64,000 nt of DNA from Apodospora peruviana (Eukaryota > Ascomycota > Sordariomycetes > Sordariales > Lasiosphaeriaceae): contig JAUEDM010000008.1 of NCBI GenBank assembly GCA_033439685.1, positions 682,001 to 746,000 of the forward strand, written 5' to 3'. The position numbers were made by a program, and so were the translations under genes. A model generated the notes under the pieces. The model was not told the DNA's origin. It saw only the letters and a program-made list of their open reading frames with translations, and searched no databases. Below, one piece after another: positions 1 to 13,263 of the stretch. The stretch's first letter is position 1, and each line of letters opens with the position of its first letter.

Positions 1-3000
1 CCATGGACGACCCCCGCGTGCCGGGCGGTGGTGGCCGCGCCGCGCTCGACTGCTATTTTATCGAGGAGGACGGATCCACGTTCAAAGCGACGGTCGACTT
101 CGAGCCCTATTTTGTTGTCGCCTGCCGAAAGGGACACGAGGGCGAGGTAGAGGAGTGGTGCAAGCGGGTTCCCGGGGGCGGCGTGGTCAAGTCTGTCAGG
201 AAAGTCGAGAAGGAGGACCTCAAGATGCCTAATCACTTGCTGGGATACCGAAGGACGTTCTTGGAGCTGCGGTTTAACAATGTGCAGGACCTGATGGCGG
301 CGAGGCGGGATATTATGCCGATTGCGGAGAAAAATAAGAAGGGTATGGATGCCATGGATACATATGCCGAGGTCGCGACGTGAGTTTTTCTTCTGGCTGG
401 CTGCGGTTTAGGAGGGAATATTTGCTAACCTTGTGGCTGTGGGCTGATACGCAGTGCGAACGGCAATTTTGATCTTTTTGATGACGATTCACGAAATGAT
501 GAGGGACAACATAATGCACCTTTTGCGGAAGCTAGCGATTTCATTGTTGATATACGGGAATACGACGTCCCATACCATGTTAGAGTAATGATAGACCTGG
601 GTGAGTTGCTATCCGTCGTCTGTGTTGGACACCTGTGGGTGGGGAGGTTAACATGTTGCAGATATTCGGGTTGGCCAGTGGTATTTTGTTGAAGCCAAGA
701 ATGGTGTCACGACTGTGATTCGCAACGAGGACCGCTTGGCCCCTGCGGATCCCGTCGTGATGGCATACGATATCGAGACGACGAAACTGCCGCTAAAATT
801 CCCAGACGCGGCCATTGATCAGGTTATGATGATATCCTACATGATTGATGGACAGGGTTTTCTGATTACCAACCGAGAGATCATTTCGGAGGACATCGAC
901 GACTTCGACTACACGCCCAAACCCGAGTACCCCGGGACGTTCATGATCTTCAACGAACCCGATGAGAAGGCTGTATTGGAGAGGTTCTTTCTTCACATCA
1001 AGGAGGCTCGGCCGACGGTGATAGCAACATACAACGGCGACTTCTTCGATTGGCCATTTGTCGAGGCTCGTGCGAGCGCCAATGGCATCGACATGTACCA
1101 CGAGATCGGATGGAGGAGAGATAGCGAGGACCAGTTTAAGTGCAACTACAGCGTCCACATGGACTGCTTTCACTGGGTCAACCGAGACAGTTATCTTCCT
1201 CAGGGCAGTCGCGGTCTAAAAGCCGTGACGGTTGCAAAGCTCGGCTACGACCCTGACGAACTCGACCCCGAACTGATGACGCCATACGCCGCGGAGAGAC
1301 CACAGACCCTGGCAGAGTACTCGGTGTCCGATGCTGTTGCGACTTACTACCTGTACATGAAATATGTGCACCCCTTTATCTTCTCTTTGTGTACGATTTT
1401 GCCGCTGGGTCCGGACGACACGTTGAGGAAGGGTACTGGTACTCTTTGCGAGATGTTGCTGATGGTCCAGGCGTACCAGAAGGACATTGTCCTTCCAAAC
1501 AAACACGTCTCTCCAAAAGAAGCTTTCTGGGATGGTCATTTGCTTGACTCGGAAACCTATGTCGGCGGTCACGTCGAGAGTATCGAAGCTGGTGTTTTCC
1601 GAGCAGATATACCGGTCAACTTTACTGTTGACCCTGGTGCGATTGACGAGCTTCTGCGTGATCTTGACGCGGCGTTGAAGTTCAGTATCACCGTCGAGGA
1701 GAAGAAGTCGTTGGATGATGTCGTCAACTACGAAGAAGTCAAGGCGCAGATTGCGGCCAAGCTGTTGAGCCTCAAGGAGACGCCTAACAGGAACGAGCGC
1801 CCTCTAATCTACCACTTGGATGTCGCGTCCATGTATCCCAACATCATGACAACAAATCGTCTACAGCCAGATTCCATGATCTCGGAATCGGACTGTGCGG
1901 CGTGCGACTTCAACCGGCCCGGGAAGACCTGCGATAGGAGGATGCCCTGGGCCTGGAGAGGAGAGTATCTTCCGGCGAAGCGCGACGAGTACAACATGAT
2001 CAGACACGCTTTAGAGAACGAGAAGTTCCCTGGGAAATGGCCCAACAGTCCAATGCGCACCTTCCAGGATCTCAGCCAAGACGAGCAGGCTGGTCTTATT
2101 CGAAAGCGGCTGCAACTGTACTCACAAAAGGTCTACCACAAGATCCACGATTCCACTACCATTGTTCGAGAGGCAATCATCTGCCAACGCGAAAACCCCT
2201 TTTATATCAACACGGTGCGCGACTTCCGAGACCGTCGCTACGACTACAAAGGGAAGGCCAAGGTCTGGAAGGGCAAGACCGAGGCCCTCAAAAGCTCCGG
2301 TGCCGCTGGATCTGAGATCGATGGCGCCAAGAAGATGATTATTCTTTTCGATTCGTTGCAGTTGGCACACAAAGTCATTCTGAACTCCTTTTATGGATAC
2401 GTCATGCGAAAGGGCTCCAGATGGTACTCCATGGAGATGGCTGGTGTTACTTGTTTGACGGGCGCCACAATCATTCAGCTAGCGAGACAGTTGGTGGAAC
2501 GGCTCGGTCGTCCGCTCGAACTTGATACAGATGGTATCTGGTGTATGTTGCCGGCGACATTCCCAGAGAACTTTGGCTTCAAGCTCAAGAACGGCAAGAA
2601 GCTTGCCATCTCGTACCCCTGTGTCATGTTGAACCATCTTGTTCATGACAAGTTCACGAACCACCAATACCAAACCTTGGTAGACCCCAAGACCTTCAAG
2701 TACGAGACGCACAGCGACAACTCCATCTTCTTCGAAGTCGATGGTCCCTACAAGGCCATGATCCTGCCCACGTCCAAGGAGGAGGATAAGAACCTGAAGA
2801 AGCGATACGCCGTGTTCAATGACGATGGCAGTCTTGCTGAACTGAAAGGTTTCGAGGTAAAGCGCAGAGGAGAGCTGAAGCTCATCAAAATTTTCCAGCA
2901 GCAAATCTTCAAGTTCTTCCTGGATGGAACGACCTTGGCGGAATGCTATGCCGCTGTCGCCAAGGTTGCCAACCAGTGGCTTGATGTGCTCGACAGCAAG

Positions 3001-6000
3001 GGCCTGACACTTGCCGATGAAGAGCTCATGGAACTTATTTCCGAAAACCGCAGCATGTCCAAAACCCTGGAGGAATACGGCTCGCAGAAGTCGACATCCA
3101 TCACTACAGCCAGGCGTTTGGCGGATTTCCTCGGCGAACAGATGGTCAAGGACAAGGGATTGAACTGCAAGTTCATCATCTGCGCGAGGCCAAAAGCCGC
3201 GCCTGTTACCGAGCGTGCAGTCCCCGTTGCGATTTTCTCGGCCGACGAGGACACGAAGCGCATGTATCTCAAGAAGTGGTTGAAGGAAGAGCCTGCCGAC
3301 ACGGACCCGAGAGCGTTACTCGACTGGGACTACTACAGGGAGCGTCTAGGGTCCGTCATTCAAAAGCTCATCACTATCCCTGCTGCGCTACAGAAAATTC
3401 GGAATCCCGTCCCTCGGGTACCACATCCGGACTGGCTGCAACGCCGGATCAACATCAAAGATGACAAGATGAAGCAGAAAAAGCTCACTGATCTCTTCGG
3501 CCCTGTAACCAAGGGACCATTGGAGGAGATCAACCTGAACGGCAGTCGGCTGGGCGATATGGAGGACTTTGGCGATCTTCTCAAACCAAAGACAGTGAGC
3601 TCAGCGATCTCGGCCACCCAAAAGGCGGCGCCAGCGGCCGCTCAGAAGCGCAAGTCCCCAGAGCCAGCAGCACCCGAGAACCACGACCCCTTTGCAGCTC
3701 TTCCCAAGAAGATACCATCCCCTAGCGACGACTACGCGGCTTTCTTGATGTACCAGAAGCAGAAGTGGAAGCTTCAGAAAGCTGCGCGAGCGCGCAGGCG
3801 TCACCTCTTCGGTGACAGACGTGGTAACGCGCAGAGTAACATCCAGCAGACGTTTCGGAATCAAGCTGAGATGACCTTCCGAAATACTTGGCAGCTGCTG
3901 CAACTCAAGGCCTCGGATAGCCCCGGTATCGTTCTTGCCCATGTGCTCATCGACGCCAAGATCCACACGGTCAAGATCAATGTGCCTCGTCAAGTCTTCT
4001 TGAATCTGAAGAGTAAGGACCTTCCAGATATTGAAGTTGACGGGTGCCATGTGGAGCAGGTCAACCATACCCTCCCCAATGGGCACTCGTCGGTCCACCT
4101 CTTCAAGCTCACCGTGCCTGAGGATATCTACTTTGCCGAGGCCGAGAAGTTCTCTTTGCTCTTCAATCATCCCAGCGTGGAAGGTGTGTACGAGAAGCAG
4201 CTGCCGCTTAATATGCGCGCCATTTTACAGCTGGGCAACCTGTGTACCATTGATGAGAGCCAAGCTGGTGTGCTTGGGAAGGGTCTTGAACAAGGGTTTG
4301 ACTTGTCAGGGCTGATGAAACCGAAGAGCCCGCGAAGCTATCTCGATGGTGCGCATATGGCCTATATCTACGTGTCTCACATTAGCGCAGGCGACCGGCA
4401 GATCTTTGGTGTTTTTTCGACTGTAAATGACCAGGCGCATGTCATCATTCAGCAGAGGACCAAGGACGGAGGTCAAGACCTGCCGAATATTACCAAGCTG
4501 TATTCCGATCTTCTTGCCAGGAGAAACGAGGAGGCAGGTGGATCGAGCTGGCAGGAGTGCTTCCCGTACCAAGAGAAGCTCCCGTTCAAGATCACGCAGG
4601 TCACCACGCGGCGGAAGGCGTTCCTTGAGGTGGGCGATGTGGTCAAGAAGATGAAGAAAGACGAGTCCCGTCCTACCATGATGGTGATCCAGTCTTCGCA
4701 GCGCAACCTGCTGGTGCACGAGATTCCCATTCTTGGGGAATTTCCGGTCATGCCGCTCAAATACGACCAGGCCGACAGCTCTCTCCCTCCGCTGGGCTGG
4801 CAGAGCGTCATCGGGCGTCGACTCGTCAACCATTATCTCACTCTCGGCTCTTGGATCACGCACATGACCGCCCTGGCCAAGTACGGCGATGTTCCCCTCT
4901 GCAATCTGGAGCGAGACGATCCGCGGTTCTTGATCGACATCGCATATGCTCGTCGCCTGCAGGCGAACAATGTCGTGCTGTGGTGGTCACCCAGCCCTCG
5001 GCCAGACCATGCCGGCTTCGAAAAGGACGACGTCGCGGGTCCTCTCGACAAAGTACAAATGCCGTCGGTTAATACCCCGGGCACGTACGCGTCGGTCTGC
5101 ATCGACCTCGACGTTCGCAACCTGGCCATCAACACCATCCTGACCTCTTCTCTGATCAACGAGCTCGAGGGTGCGGACAGCATATCCTTCAACCCGGCAT
5201 CCGATTCCGCCGCCGCGGGGGGAGACGGCAACGACATGCTCTACGCCGAGAACGCGTTCGCCAACGCCGGCGTGCAGGTTCTTCGGGAAATGGTCAAGTC
5301 CTGGTGGGCGGAGGCCTGCAAAGGGTCGACCATGGCCGACGTCATGGTGCAGCACCTCGTGCGCTGGGTCGAGTCGCCGGCATCTTGTCTCTACGACCGC
5401 GCGCTGCACTACTACGTGCAGATGATGAGCCGCAAGGCGTTGTTGCAGCTGATGGCGGATTTCCGGCGAGTCGGATCGAAAGTGATTTATGCCAGCGCGA
5501 ACCGGCTGCTGTTGCAGACGACCAAGTCGGAAGTCGGCAACGCGTATGCCTACTCGCAGTATATCCTCAAGAGCATTAAAGCGAAACCACTTTTCCACTT
5601 TATCGATCTCGAGATCAAGGAGTACTGGGACTATTTGGTCTGGTACGATGAGTTTAATTATGGCGGCAAGGCGTGCCAGGAGGTCAGGGAGACGGAAGGC
5701 GAACAGGACTTGCAGATGATTATGCACTGGCAGATGGCGACTTTCTTGCCGGTCAGGCTGCAGCCTATCTTTACTGACTGGGTGGTGGAGTTCATCCAGC
5801 TTATGCACGGCATCAAGAGGCCCGCCACCGGCAGCGACCCGACGGCCACGCCGCGACTGACTCAGCTGCCGATGAACAGTGGTCTGCTCAACGGCGGTGG
5901 TGACGACGCTGGTACGGTAGTAGGCGCGGGTATTGGTCAAGTTATTTTGGGCAAATCGTTCGAGAAGCCCCTGAAAAAGGAAATCGCTGGCCTCGTCAAC

Positions 6001-6720
6001 ACGCAGAAGCGCGAGTTGCTGCACCCGGAGTTGGCGGGGGATTACAGCTTCCCGCAGCTGCCGGGGTCGCATCTCGCCCATCTTGGGTCGGTAACAACGG
6101 CATCTTCTACAGTCGTCGACAAGGGGAGGAAAAAGGGCGGTGCAAAGCAGGCGTCCGCTAACCCGGTTTTGGAGCTGGTCAAGTGCCTGATGCAGGTGCT
6201 GAGCCTGGACAAGAATATCGTGCTCGAGGCGCGTTTGCTCCGGAAGGAGCTGTTAGCGATGTTCGACGTGCGCGAGTTCAGCAAGGACGGTGCGTTCCAG
6301 AACCCGTCTGAGAGTCTAAAGATTTCCCAGCTCAGCTGCGATAACTGTACCATGGCACGGGATATTGATCTCTGTCGTGACGAGGATCTCATGCCGCCGG
6401 CCTCCGGAAATAATGAGGGTGCGAAGTGGAGGTGTCCGTTCTGCGAGGCGGAGTATGATCGGAATGAGTTGGAAGAGAGGCTGGTTGCGGACGTGGAGGC
6501 TTTTGTGGTGGAGTGGACTACTCAGGACTTGAAGTGCAAGAAGTGCGGTGCATTGAGGGTGAATGAGTTCATGGAGCACTGTACTTGTAGCGGAGAATGG
6601 GGGGAGAGTGTGAAGAGGGAGGAGGTGATGAGACGGTTGCGGGTGTATAGGAATGTGGCGAGATTTTATGGGTTAAGGATGCTGGGGGATGTTGTGGAGG
6701 GTGTTTTTGAGGGATTGTGA
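1..6720 (+). CDS. POL2: DNA polymerase epsilon catalytic subunit A (5' truncated by the window edge)
   Basis: Leading-strand replicative polymerase, nuclear. Three visible exons: up to 379, 455-600 and 662-6720; introns 380-454 (GTGAGT/CAG) and 601-661 (GTGAGT/CAG) restore one frame. The ATG at 3 is probably internal, because family members carry about 70 residues more upstream. Motifs seen: Exo I (AYDIETT, near 765), Exo II (TYNGDFFDWPF, near 1030), Exo III (YSVSDAVATYY, near 1320), Pol A (DVASMYPNI, near 1820), Pol B (NSFYGYVMRKG, near 2385) and Pol C (LDTDG, near 2523). The Exo I D-I-E residues are intact, so proofreading should be active. The C-terminal half holds the inactive second polymerase fold typical of the family, and two Cys clusters close the protein (CDNC...CPFC at 6337-6444; CKKC...CTC near 6535-6590), which bind the small subunit. 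About 2,190 residues are visible. Identification is secure. Confidence 0.97.
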
Positions 6721-7319
6721 TTTTGTGTTGACTTTAAGGGTGTAAAAAGGTTTGGTGTTTTGCTTTGGGACCGTTTGGCTTCTTTCGTTCTATCTGGGTA
6801 GGTAGCTTGGACTGCTGCATCGATCTGTTGGGTTATATAGGAAATGCATATGAGTTAGCAATAACAGTAAGTATACATCATCACACACGTATGCTTAGGT
6901 ATCAAAGGAACTACTTTCGTGAGATGATTTGTTGTTTCTTTTAGGTTGATTTCGTTCAAACCCTGGAGACGCCCTGTCCGGCGCCATCTAAAATGTTTCT
7001 GAGGCGCGCCCCATGTGAGTGGTATCACAGCGCTGCGCCAAGTATCCGTCCCCCTCCCCCCTTGACGCCGATCTATGGTATACAGTACAGTACACTCTAA
7101 AGAGAAAGAGAGAGTCCCCGAAACGAAGAAAATTCCTGCCCGATGTAAAGAATAGGAACCCTGTGCTATGCCCCCATGCCCTATGCCCCATATTGATTTT
7201 GGTGGATCCCAAATTGAACCTGTAAAAGAATGGAAAGAATAGGAACGGTCCGTCCTTGTCCAAGAAAGAAAATCCCACCCCTTCCCAGGGGGGATTATCA
7301 TATCATGCATGATGGTAAA
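6721..7319. other. Intergenic region between convergent POL2 and CFEM genes
   Basis: This stretch contains the 3' flanks of two convergent genes. No reading frame with recognisable protein features and no RNA gene was seen. Confidence 0.5.
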
Positions 7320-7937
7320 TCACAGTGCCAGCACCGCGTACGCAGCAACAACAGCCAACATGCCCATGGCCGCGCCCTCAGGCCTCGCGGGCGGAGCCTT
7401 ATTCCCGCCGGCAGCGCTCGAGCTCGTCGAGCTTGGTGTGGAAGCAGTCTTGCTTGCGCTGGCCAGCTTCTCGGAGACCACGCTCGTGGCGGCCGCCAGC
7501 TCGGACTGGTTCGGGTTGGAGGCGTTGACCTCGGCGCAGATTTCGCCGGCGACCGTGGCGAGGTTGGTCAGGCTGCAGGCGTCGTCGGTGGGCTTCTTGT
7601 CGCCGCCGAGGCCGCCAGACAAACAAGACGCGATGTTAAGACTAAAAGACTGGATGTTGTCGGACTTGCAGAGGCAGGCGAAGTCAGCGGGACCGCAGTT
7701 GAGGGTCGCTGCTGCGCTGCTGAAGCAGGCAATTGCGCAGTCGGGGATCTTGGAGACGAGGCCGGGCAGGTCGTCGTTTGGTGTGGGCAGGTTGGTTGGT
7801 ACGGATCCGGCGCCGGTTGTGGGGATCGTGATGAACAGGCTTGGTGTTGCTGATTGTGCGAGGACGAGGGTGGAGGATGCTGCTAGGAGGCCGGCCACGA
7901 GGGCTGTGACGGAGCGACTTTGAAGAGAGGGATGCAT
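7320..7937 (-). CDS. CFEM-domain, GPI-anchored surface protein
   Basis: A 205-residue intronless gene. Residues 1 to about 27 form a signal peptide (hydrophobic ALVAGLLAASSTLVLA). A CFEM domain follows with the eight expected cysteines (IPDCAIAC, LNC, FACLC, ASC, DAC, EIC); the Asp in CGPADFACLC sits where the haem-ligating Asp lies in characterised CFEM proteins. A Ser/Thr/Ala-rich linker leads to a C-terminal hydrophobic tail (AMGMLAVVAAYAVLAL) preceded by small residues, as expected for GPI attachment. The family includes haem-scavenging proteins and surface proteins of plant pathogens; which role applies here cannot be told from sequence. It is convergent with POL2. Confidence 0.9.
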   Translation of the reverse strand: MHPSLQSRSVTALVAGLLAASSTLVLAQSATPSLFITIPTTGAGSVPTNLPTPNDDLPGLVSKIPDCAIACFSSAAATLNCGPADFACLCKSDNIQSFSLNIASCLSGGLGGDKKPTDDACSLTNLATVAGEICAEVNASNPNQSELAAATSVVSEKLASASKTASTPSSTSSSAAGGNKAPPARPEGAAMGMLAVVAAYAVLAL

Positions 7938-9920
7938 TTTGTCGGGTTTATGAGTTTGTTTGTGGGTGATCGAAAGAGAGAATTCGAGTTAATCGGTTAT
8001 ATGCTCGGTCTTGGTTCGATCGTCTGTCTGTTCTGTCGGTTCGTTTGAAGGATTGGAATCGGGCCGCTCGTGGTTTTGTTGTTCGGTTTTGTGTTTTGCG
8101 TTTGCTTGTGGTAATCGCTCTCGTTGGACGAAGAATGGAATCCCAAGACGAAATTATAAAAGGACGAAAAGAGGACAGGGCAGCACAGCAGCAGGCAGGA
8201 AGAAATAAAACACGAACGCTGAAGAGGGATAGACTTTTGCGCGAACTGAAATGGTTGACGGATCAGTTAAAGCATGATAAAAGGAAGCTCGAGTCAAGAA
8301 GTTGGTTAAGAATTGTGGCGTCCACGTAACTCAGGGGGTGGTGGGGTTCAAGACTGAACCTGTGGCAGTGTCCACAACTGGTCTCATGGATTCTTTTTTA
8401 GCGTAGGGGGGTTCTGGGGGTCTGGCCGTTAAGTGGTACACTAGAACCCGGCAGATGCAGGCACAGCACGGCACAGTTGCCCCCCAGCCCCTGGCAGCAT
8501 CGACCGCATCGAACAGGTGTGGCAGGTGTCATCCAATCAGACCACTCGTTACGGTTCATCAATGCGCTGGGAGCCACGCTTGGGTTGGCGGAGCCCAGGC
8601 CCCCCACCTTTTGGATCGTTGATGTTTCATGTTGAAGCTCGCTCTTTCTTGCGGCCGCCAACAGGCAAAGCAAAAAAGCCCGAGGCCCTTTTCTTGCTTC
8701 TGCCTGGTTTTTCTCGGGCGAGATCTTCATTCTTCAGGCGGCCCGGTCCACCGGAATATGTTTGAGCATCAAGTTTTGCTTTTCAACTTGGTCCGGTTTT
8801 GTTTTAGTTCCCGGTCTGCATCATTGAATCTGAAGTTCTGACGCGTGTCGGGTCGGCCAGATTCGGTGATGTCATTCGAGCCCTGTTCAAGTGTCAAAAC
8901 CCGACCGACGGGGACGGAGAAGAGATGGAGCTAGCCACTCGTGCCACTCTTGCACTTGAAGTCAACACCATTAGAGTTTAGTCCACGATCCTCAATCCCG
9001 AGAACGCACTCCACCAGGAACAAGATTGTGTTTCTTCTTCTTCTTGTACGGAGTATTATCGTATCATAGATGAACCCTATCCATGTCTTGTTTAAGGTTT
9101 TATTTTCCGCCGGGGGACCACACGGCGAAGTTTGAACCCGCGTTGTATTTCTCTGAATCTTACTGACATGACACGTACAGATTAGCCCATCTAGACCGGA
9201 TTACTGGTGAGTACGGAATACTTAAGTGGGTAAAGTAGTAATTGCTTTCGTGCGATACCATCCGAAGTTAACGACCAGTCCATATTAAGCTTTTGGAATG
9301 GCTGGTGTTTGCCATCCCAAAAGCGTCGATTTAACCTCCCTTCATCCGGATGGAAAACCAGGTTGCACAGTATCGCTGTGCCACCATAGTCCATTGGCCG
9401 GTGATCTAATAATACTAGCTCCGAGTCCGATGGTCGCATGTCTGCTAATTACTTGCAGCGCAAGTGATAAGATGAGTAAGATGTTAATCCTACAGCGTTA
9501 CACGCAGAACCGGCTCGGCGATATAATAATTCATTGATCACTTGCTATCTCCGCGACTAAAAATGGACAAGACACGAAACCAAAAGGTCGAGAAGAGATG
9601 AACCCAGCGAGAATGCTGGAATTGCAATTCATAAAGTCTCATAAGATCTAGACCCTCCATGCAGATCCAAATACACGAGACCCTGTTATTCTGTTAAATA
9701 TTGAACGCCTATGGATAGCGGTATTCCTGTGAACATTTGCGAATATAAGGACATAACGTTACCTTACTTTACTTGTGATACGCATACGCCTTCCATATAA
9801 ACCTCCTGGTCTGTTGACCTCAACAAGATACTATGTTTGTACCTCATATAACTTCAATAAACTTTCCGGTCAACCAGCTTTGATATCCGTATTTGTCCTC
9901 ATACGCGACTTACCAAACAC
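7938..9920. other. Intergenic region, about 2 kb
   Basis: This is the upstream region of the CFEM gene and the 3' flank of the methyltransferase gene. Several open frames of 60-110 codons exist, but none has a recognisable domain, signal peptide or splice-consistent extension. No tRNA or repeat family was recognised. Confidence 0.45.
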
Positions 9921-10868
9921 TCATAGGTCATTCTTCTTGACAAACAAAATAACCCCCTTAACCTTCCCCTTAAGCCTTTCCTTCCCCTTCTCAACCCCCG
10001 CCTCCCAAAGCAGTTTCTCGATCTCCGCCCTCAAGATCTTAATGGTATCCCTCTCCGTACCAACATCACCAGGGTGTGCCTCCCTCCACCGCACATAAGG
10101 ACTCGCACTCCCATAAGCCTTTTCAAACGCGTCCAGATCTAACGCCTTCATTTCGTCCATAAAGAACGGCCCATCAGCCTCATCGTCCCACTCCCTCCTC
10201 ACAAATTGACCCTCATCAAACTCCCCAACAGGCGGATCTACGCTCCACGGCATGACAAGTCGTGCGTAACGGTCCCTGGTATGCCAGTTACCCTCGGCGT
10301 AATACTGTTCGATATGCTTCTTCTCATGCGCATCCATCGCCTCCTGGAGCGCCACGGCATTAGGCATGCTGGGATGCACGTCGATCGGTCCAGATGTCCA
10401 GAACGCGACAGTGCCGCCTGGCTTTAGGATACGAGCGGCCGCTAGCCAGAATTTGGGTAAGTCGAACCAGTGCGCCGCGTTGGAGGCGACGAGGAGGTCG
10501 ACGCTGCCGGGCTTGACTGGGTCTTTCTGCAGGTCTGAGCCGAGAGATTCGGCTGTCGAGACCTCGAAACGGATTGAAGATGTGGGGTCCAGGGATCGCG
10601 CTGTGGTGATCATGCCTTGCGATGGGTCAAGGCCGATGGCGTGCTGGAAGTGAGGAGCCAGAGACCGGACGGCGAGACCTGGGCCACAGCCGATGTCAAG
10701 AAGGGTGGTGAGTTTGCCGCCGGTGGAGGTGTGGTGGTTCAGGACTGCTTGGTAGACGTTGGGGTGGTAGTTGAGGCGGGCTTGGACGTAGCCTTTTGCT
10801 TGTTCGGGGGTGTAGGCGGTGAATGTCTTTTCCGTCGTTGTGGATGTGTTGGGAGGGGGTTGAGACAT
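9921..10868 (-). CDS. SAM-dependent methyltransferase (class I, methyltransferase-11 type)
   Basis: About 315 residues without introns. I chose the start at 10868 (MSQPPPN); an in-frame ATG at 10892 would add eight residues. The Rossmann-fold SAM site is clear: motif I LLDIGCGPG (near residue 57), a GLDPSQGMI motif for the ribose-binding acidic strand, then SVDLLVASNAAHWF and RILKPGGTVAFWT (post-motifs). The layout resembles the fungal family containing yeast trans-aconitate methyltransferase Tmt1 and the Crg1 group, which methylate small carboxylated or lipid molecules. The substrate cannot be deduced. The C-terminus (KGVILFVKK) is the usual last beta strand of this group. It is probably cytosolic, with no targeting signal seen. 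Confidence 0.85.
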   Translation of the reverse strand: MSQPPPNTSTTTEKTFTAYTPEQAKGYVQARLNYHPNVYQAVLNHHTSTGGKLTTLLDIGCGPGLAVRSLAPHFQHAIGLDPSQGMITTARSLDPTSSIRFEVSTAESLGSDLQKDPVKPGSVDLLVASNAAHWFDLPKFWLAAARILKPGGTVAFWTSGPIDVHPSMPNAVALQEAMDAHEKKHIEQYYAEGNWHTRDRYARLVMPWSVDPPVGEFDEGQFVRREWDDEADGPFFMDEMKALDLDAFEKAYGSASPYVRWREAHPGDVGTERDTIKILRAEIEKLLWEAGVEKGKERLKGKVKGVILFVKKNDL

Positions 10869-10892
10869 GGTGAACGGCCGGTGGGATTTCAA

Positions 10893-11434
10893 ATTTGTAC
10901 GACTTTGAACCAGATGTGACAGCCCAAAGTGAAAAGAAGATGGGATTTATTAACTGAAGTGGCCAGGAATTGTTGATAGCTCCAGACTGACTACTTATAT
11001 ACCTATACAGCTATAGGGAGTTTTGTGAATACCCTATTCGGGCTTCGGGGCGGACTCGGCTTCGGGGACACTTTGCCCCGACGGCGTAGGAGCATCGTTC
11101 CGTTCTTATTACTGGGACCGCGCTATTCCCGATACAGGGGATGAGTGCGCCCTCTGCAGCTGCCGTTACGTTAAGGGTTACTCCGTACAAGTCATGGGAC
11201 GAGGAAGTGCATACCTATGCATATCTGCCAGGGGATTTTCATGGGAGTCTTGACCGCAACCGGCGATGTTGATGATCAACAAGGCTTGACGTCTACTGTT
11301 AAAACCATTTCCATTTCAAGGTCACTATGATCATGGCCATGATTATGACCTGAAGCATCAATTATACTGTTGCATGAGAAAGATTCCTCACGCCCTGGCA
11401 ACTCGTCCAAACGACCTTTGTTCAGTCACGAGCC
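10893..11434. other. Divergent promoter region between methyltransferase and Zn2Cys6 regulator
   Basis: The two flanking genes are transcribed away from each other, so their promoters share these roughly 540 bases. No specific operator was recognised. A regulatory link between the regulator and the methyltransferase is possible but only inferred from position. Confidence 0.4.
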
Positions 11435-13263
11435 ATGGTGTACTATGGCGCCCTCAGCAAGGGCTGCCAGCGCTGTCGTCAGCGCAAGAAGAAGGTACTT
11501 CGTTAATGACACCCTAAGCTCATCAAGACAACGGACATCCCGAAAGGAGAACTTAACTAACGAGGTATTTACATGACACTAATATAAACAGTGTGATCAG
11601 CGAAAACCGGAATGCCTAAGGTGCGCGAAGTCTGGCAACCCGTGCCCAGGTTACCGTGACCTGGGGGATGCCATGTTCCGAGACGAATCTGAACGCATTA
11701 TTCGAAATGTGCAGCAGCAGCAGCAGCAACGATCTGTTGGCTATACCCACGACAACCACTCACCGTGCACACGGAGCTCATCTGGTTGGGATTCTGATTC
11801 CCATTTTGCACCATCTCTAAGTCCAGCTCGTGGTGAATCCATACCAGTCGTACTGTCAAATACCCTGTCCCAACCACCACATGAGCTGGCCCCGAGTTTC
11901 TTCTTTTCCAAATATACCTTCAATATACACCCATTTTTCAGTAACTACAATGACTGGCTTTCCGAAACGTACCGTCTTGAGGGAGTTGGCCGGGCGCACC
12001 AGAGGCCAGGACTGCTCCAAGCTGCGATTAACGCAGTTGGAATGGCGGGACTATCCAACCTCTACCACTCACCGAACTTCGCAAAGGATTCCAGACAACA
12101 GTACTGCATAGCCTTGTACTGTCTGAAGGAGGCTCTGCGTGATCCCGACAAAGCAGTAGCAGACATCACGTTGGTGACAGTTATCTTGCTTGGACTATTT
12201 GAAGTATTGTCGCCCTGATTCTCGATAGCAACCAGACGACTTGTTGCTAACAAAAGGAGCAGACCGTCAGCTTTGAAAGCTGGAACCGGTATCACCACTG
12301 TGCAGCCCACGTCAAAGGTGCTACGGTCTTGCTGGATCTCCGAGGTCCGGAACAGTTCATCCGTGAGCGCGGGGGACTGCTATACAGCATGGCACGGTCT
12401 CAAATAATCGATGCCTGCATGCAAGAGAGCATCGAAGTTCCTCCGGCCCTGGTAAAATCGACTTATACCTTCCAATCCAGCTCGCTTCGACAACAGTGGC
12501 GGACCAGTAATGTCGCCACTCAGGGATCCATCAGTGAGATCTCCATCAGGCTCGTCAATCTTCGAGCAGCCATCAACAACGGAAGGATCGTCGATCCGGA
12601 TATTATTCAGAAGATGGCCCTGGACATAATCAATGACCTTGAGAGCTGGAAAGAAGGCATACCCTTGGGTTGGAGATACACCACCACCGACGCCATCAAC
12701 CGGCGTGGTGACAGCCGTGCCAACAGTCACTTCTTCTCTGAGGAACTGCACTCGTATCCCAACCTTTGGGTCGCAGACGCATGGAATAACTGGCGTGTAC
12801 TTCTGATCCTGGCAAGCCAAATCGTCATGGATCAACTTGAAGTCCAGCAAACTTTCGAAATCACTCGCGCCAACGATACTAGGGATCACCTATCCGCGAT
12901 ACTCCAGTCCTCTGTTGATATCTGCATCTCGACTTCTACTTTTGATGATAATCCATGTGAGTTCCATCTAAAGAGCCACCCGCCTCGTTATAAACCCCCA
13001 ATACTAACCAAGGTTTAATAACCGAAGATATGCTCTCGCTCGTTAGACCGCTGTCCCTCGTGGCCCAAGAGAAACGAAATCCTCGCAGCGTGCGCTTGTT
13101 CGCCGCCAAGCGACTAAGTGACATCGGCACATCTACGGGTGTCCGAAAAGCTTGTTTACTGGCATATTCTGTTTTAAAGGGACTCATGGAAACATCAGTA
13201 TTGAGGGATGTAACGGAAGTCGTACACCATCACCGACTGCAAACCCAAGGGCACGGATTGTAA
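11435..13263 (+). CDS. Zn(II)2Cys6 fungal transcription factor
   Basis: Rebuilt from four exons: 11435-11494, 11592-12203, 12263-12956 and 13028-13263 (introns GTACTT/CAG, GTATTG/CAG, GTGAGT/AAG), giving 533 residues in one frame. The first intron falls inside the zinc cluster: GCQRCRQRKKK | CDQRKPECLRC, then a final CPG. The six cysteines are residues 11, 14, 21, 28, 31 and 38, the canonical CX2CX6CX6CX2CX6C. A short polyQ tract follows, then an all-helical middle region typical of the DUF3468-type regulators (DLRGPEQFIRERG near the centre; RPLSLVAQE near the end). It should be a nuclear DNA-binding regulator; its target genes are unknown. It diverges from the methyltransferase gene. The exon 3-4 junction is the least certain. 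Confidence 0.85.

Noticed and set aside
4987..6081. 364-codon open frame on the minus strand
   Set aside because: It lies fully inside POL2, and its Arg/Leu/His-rich sequence is the antisense shadow of that gene.
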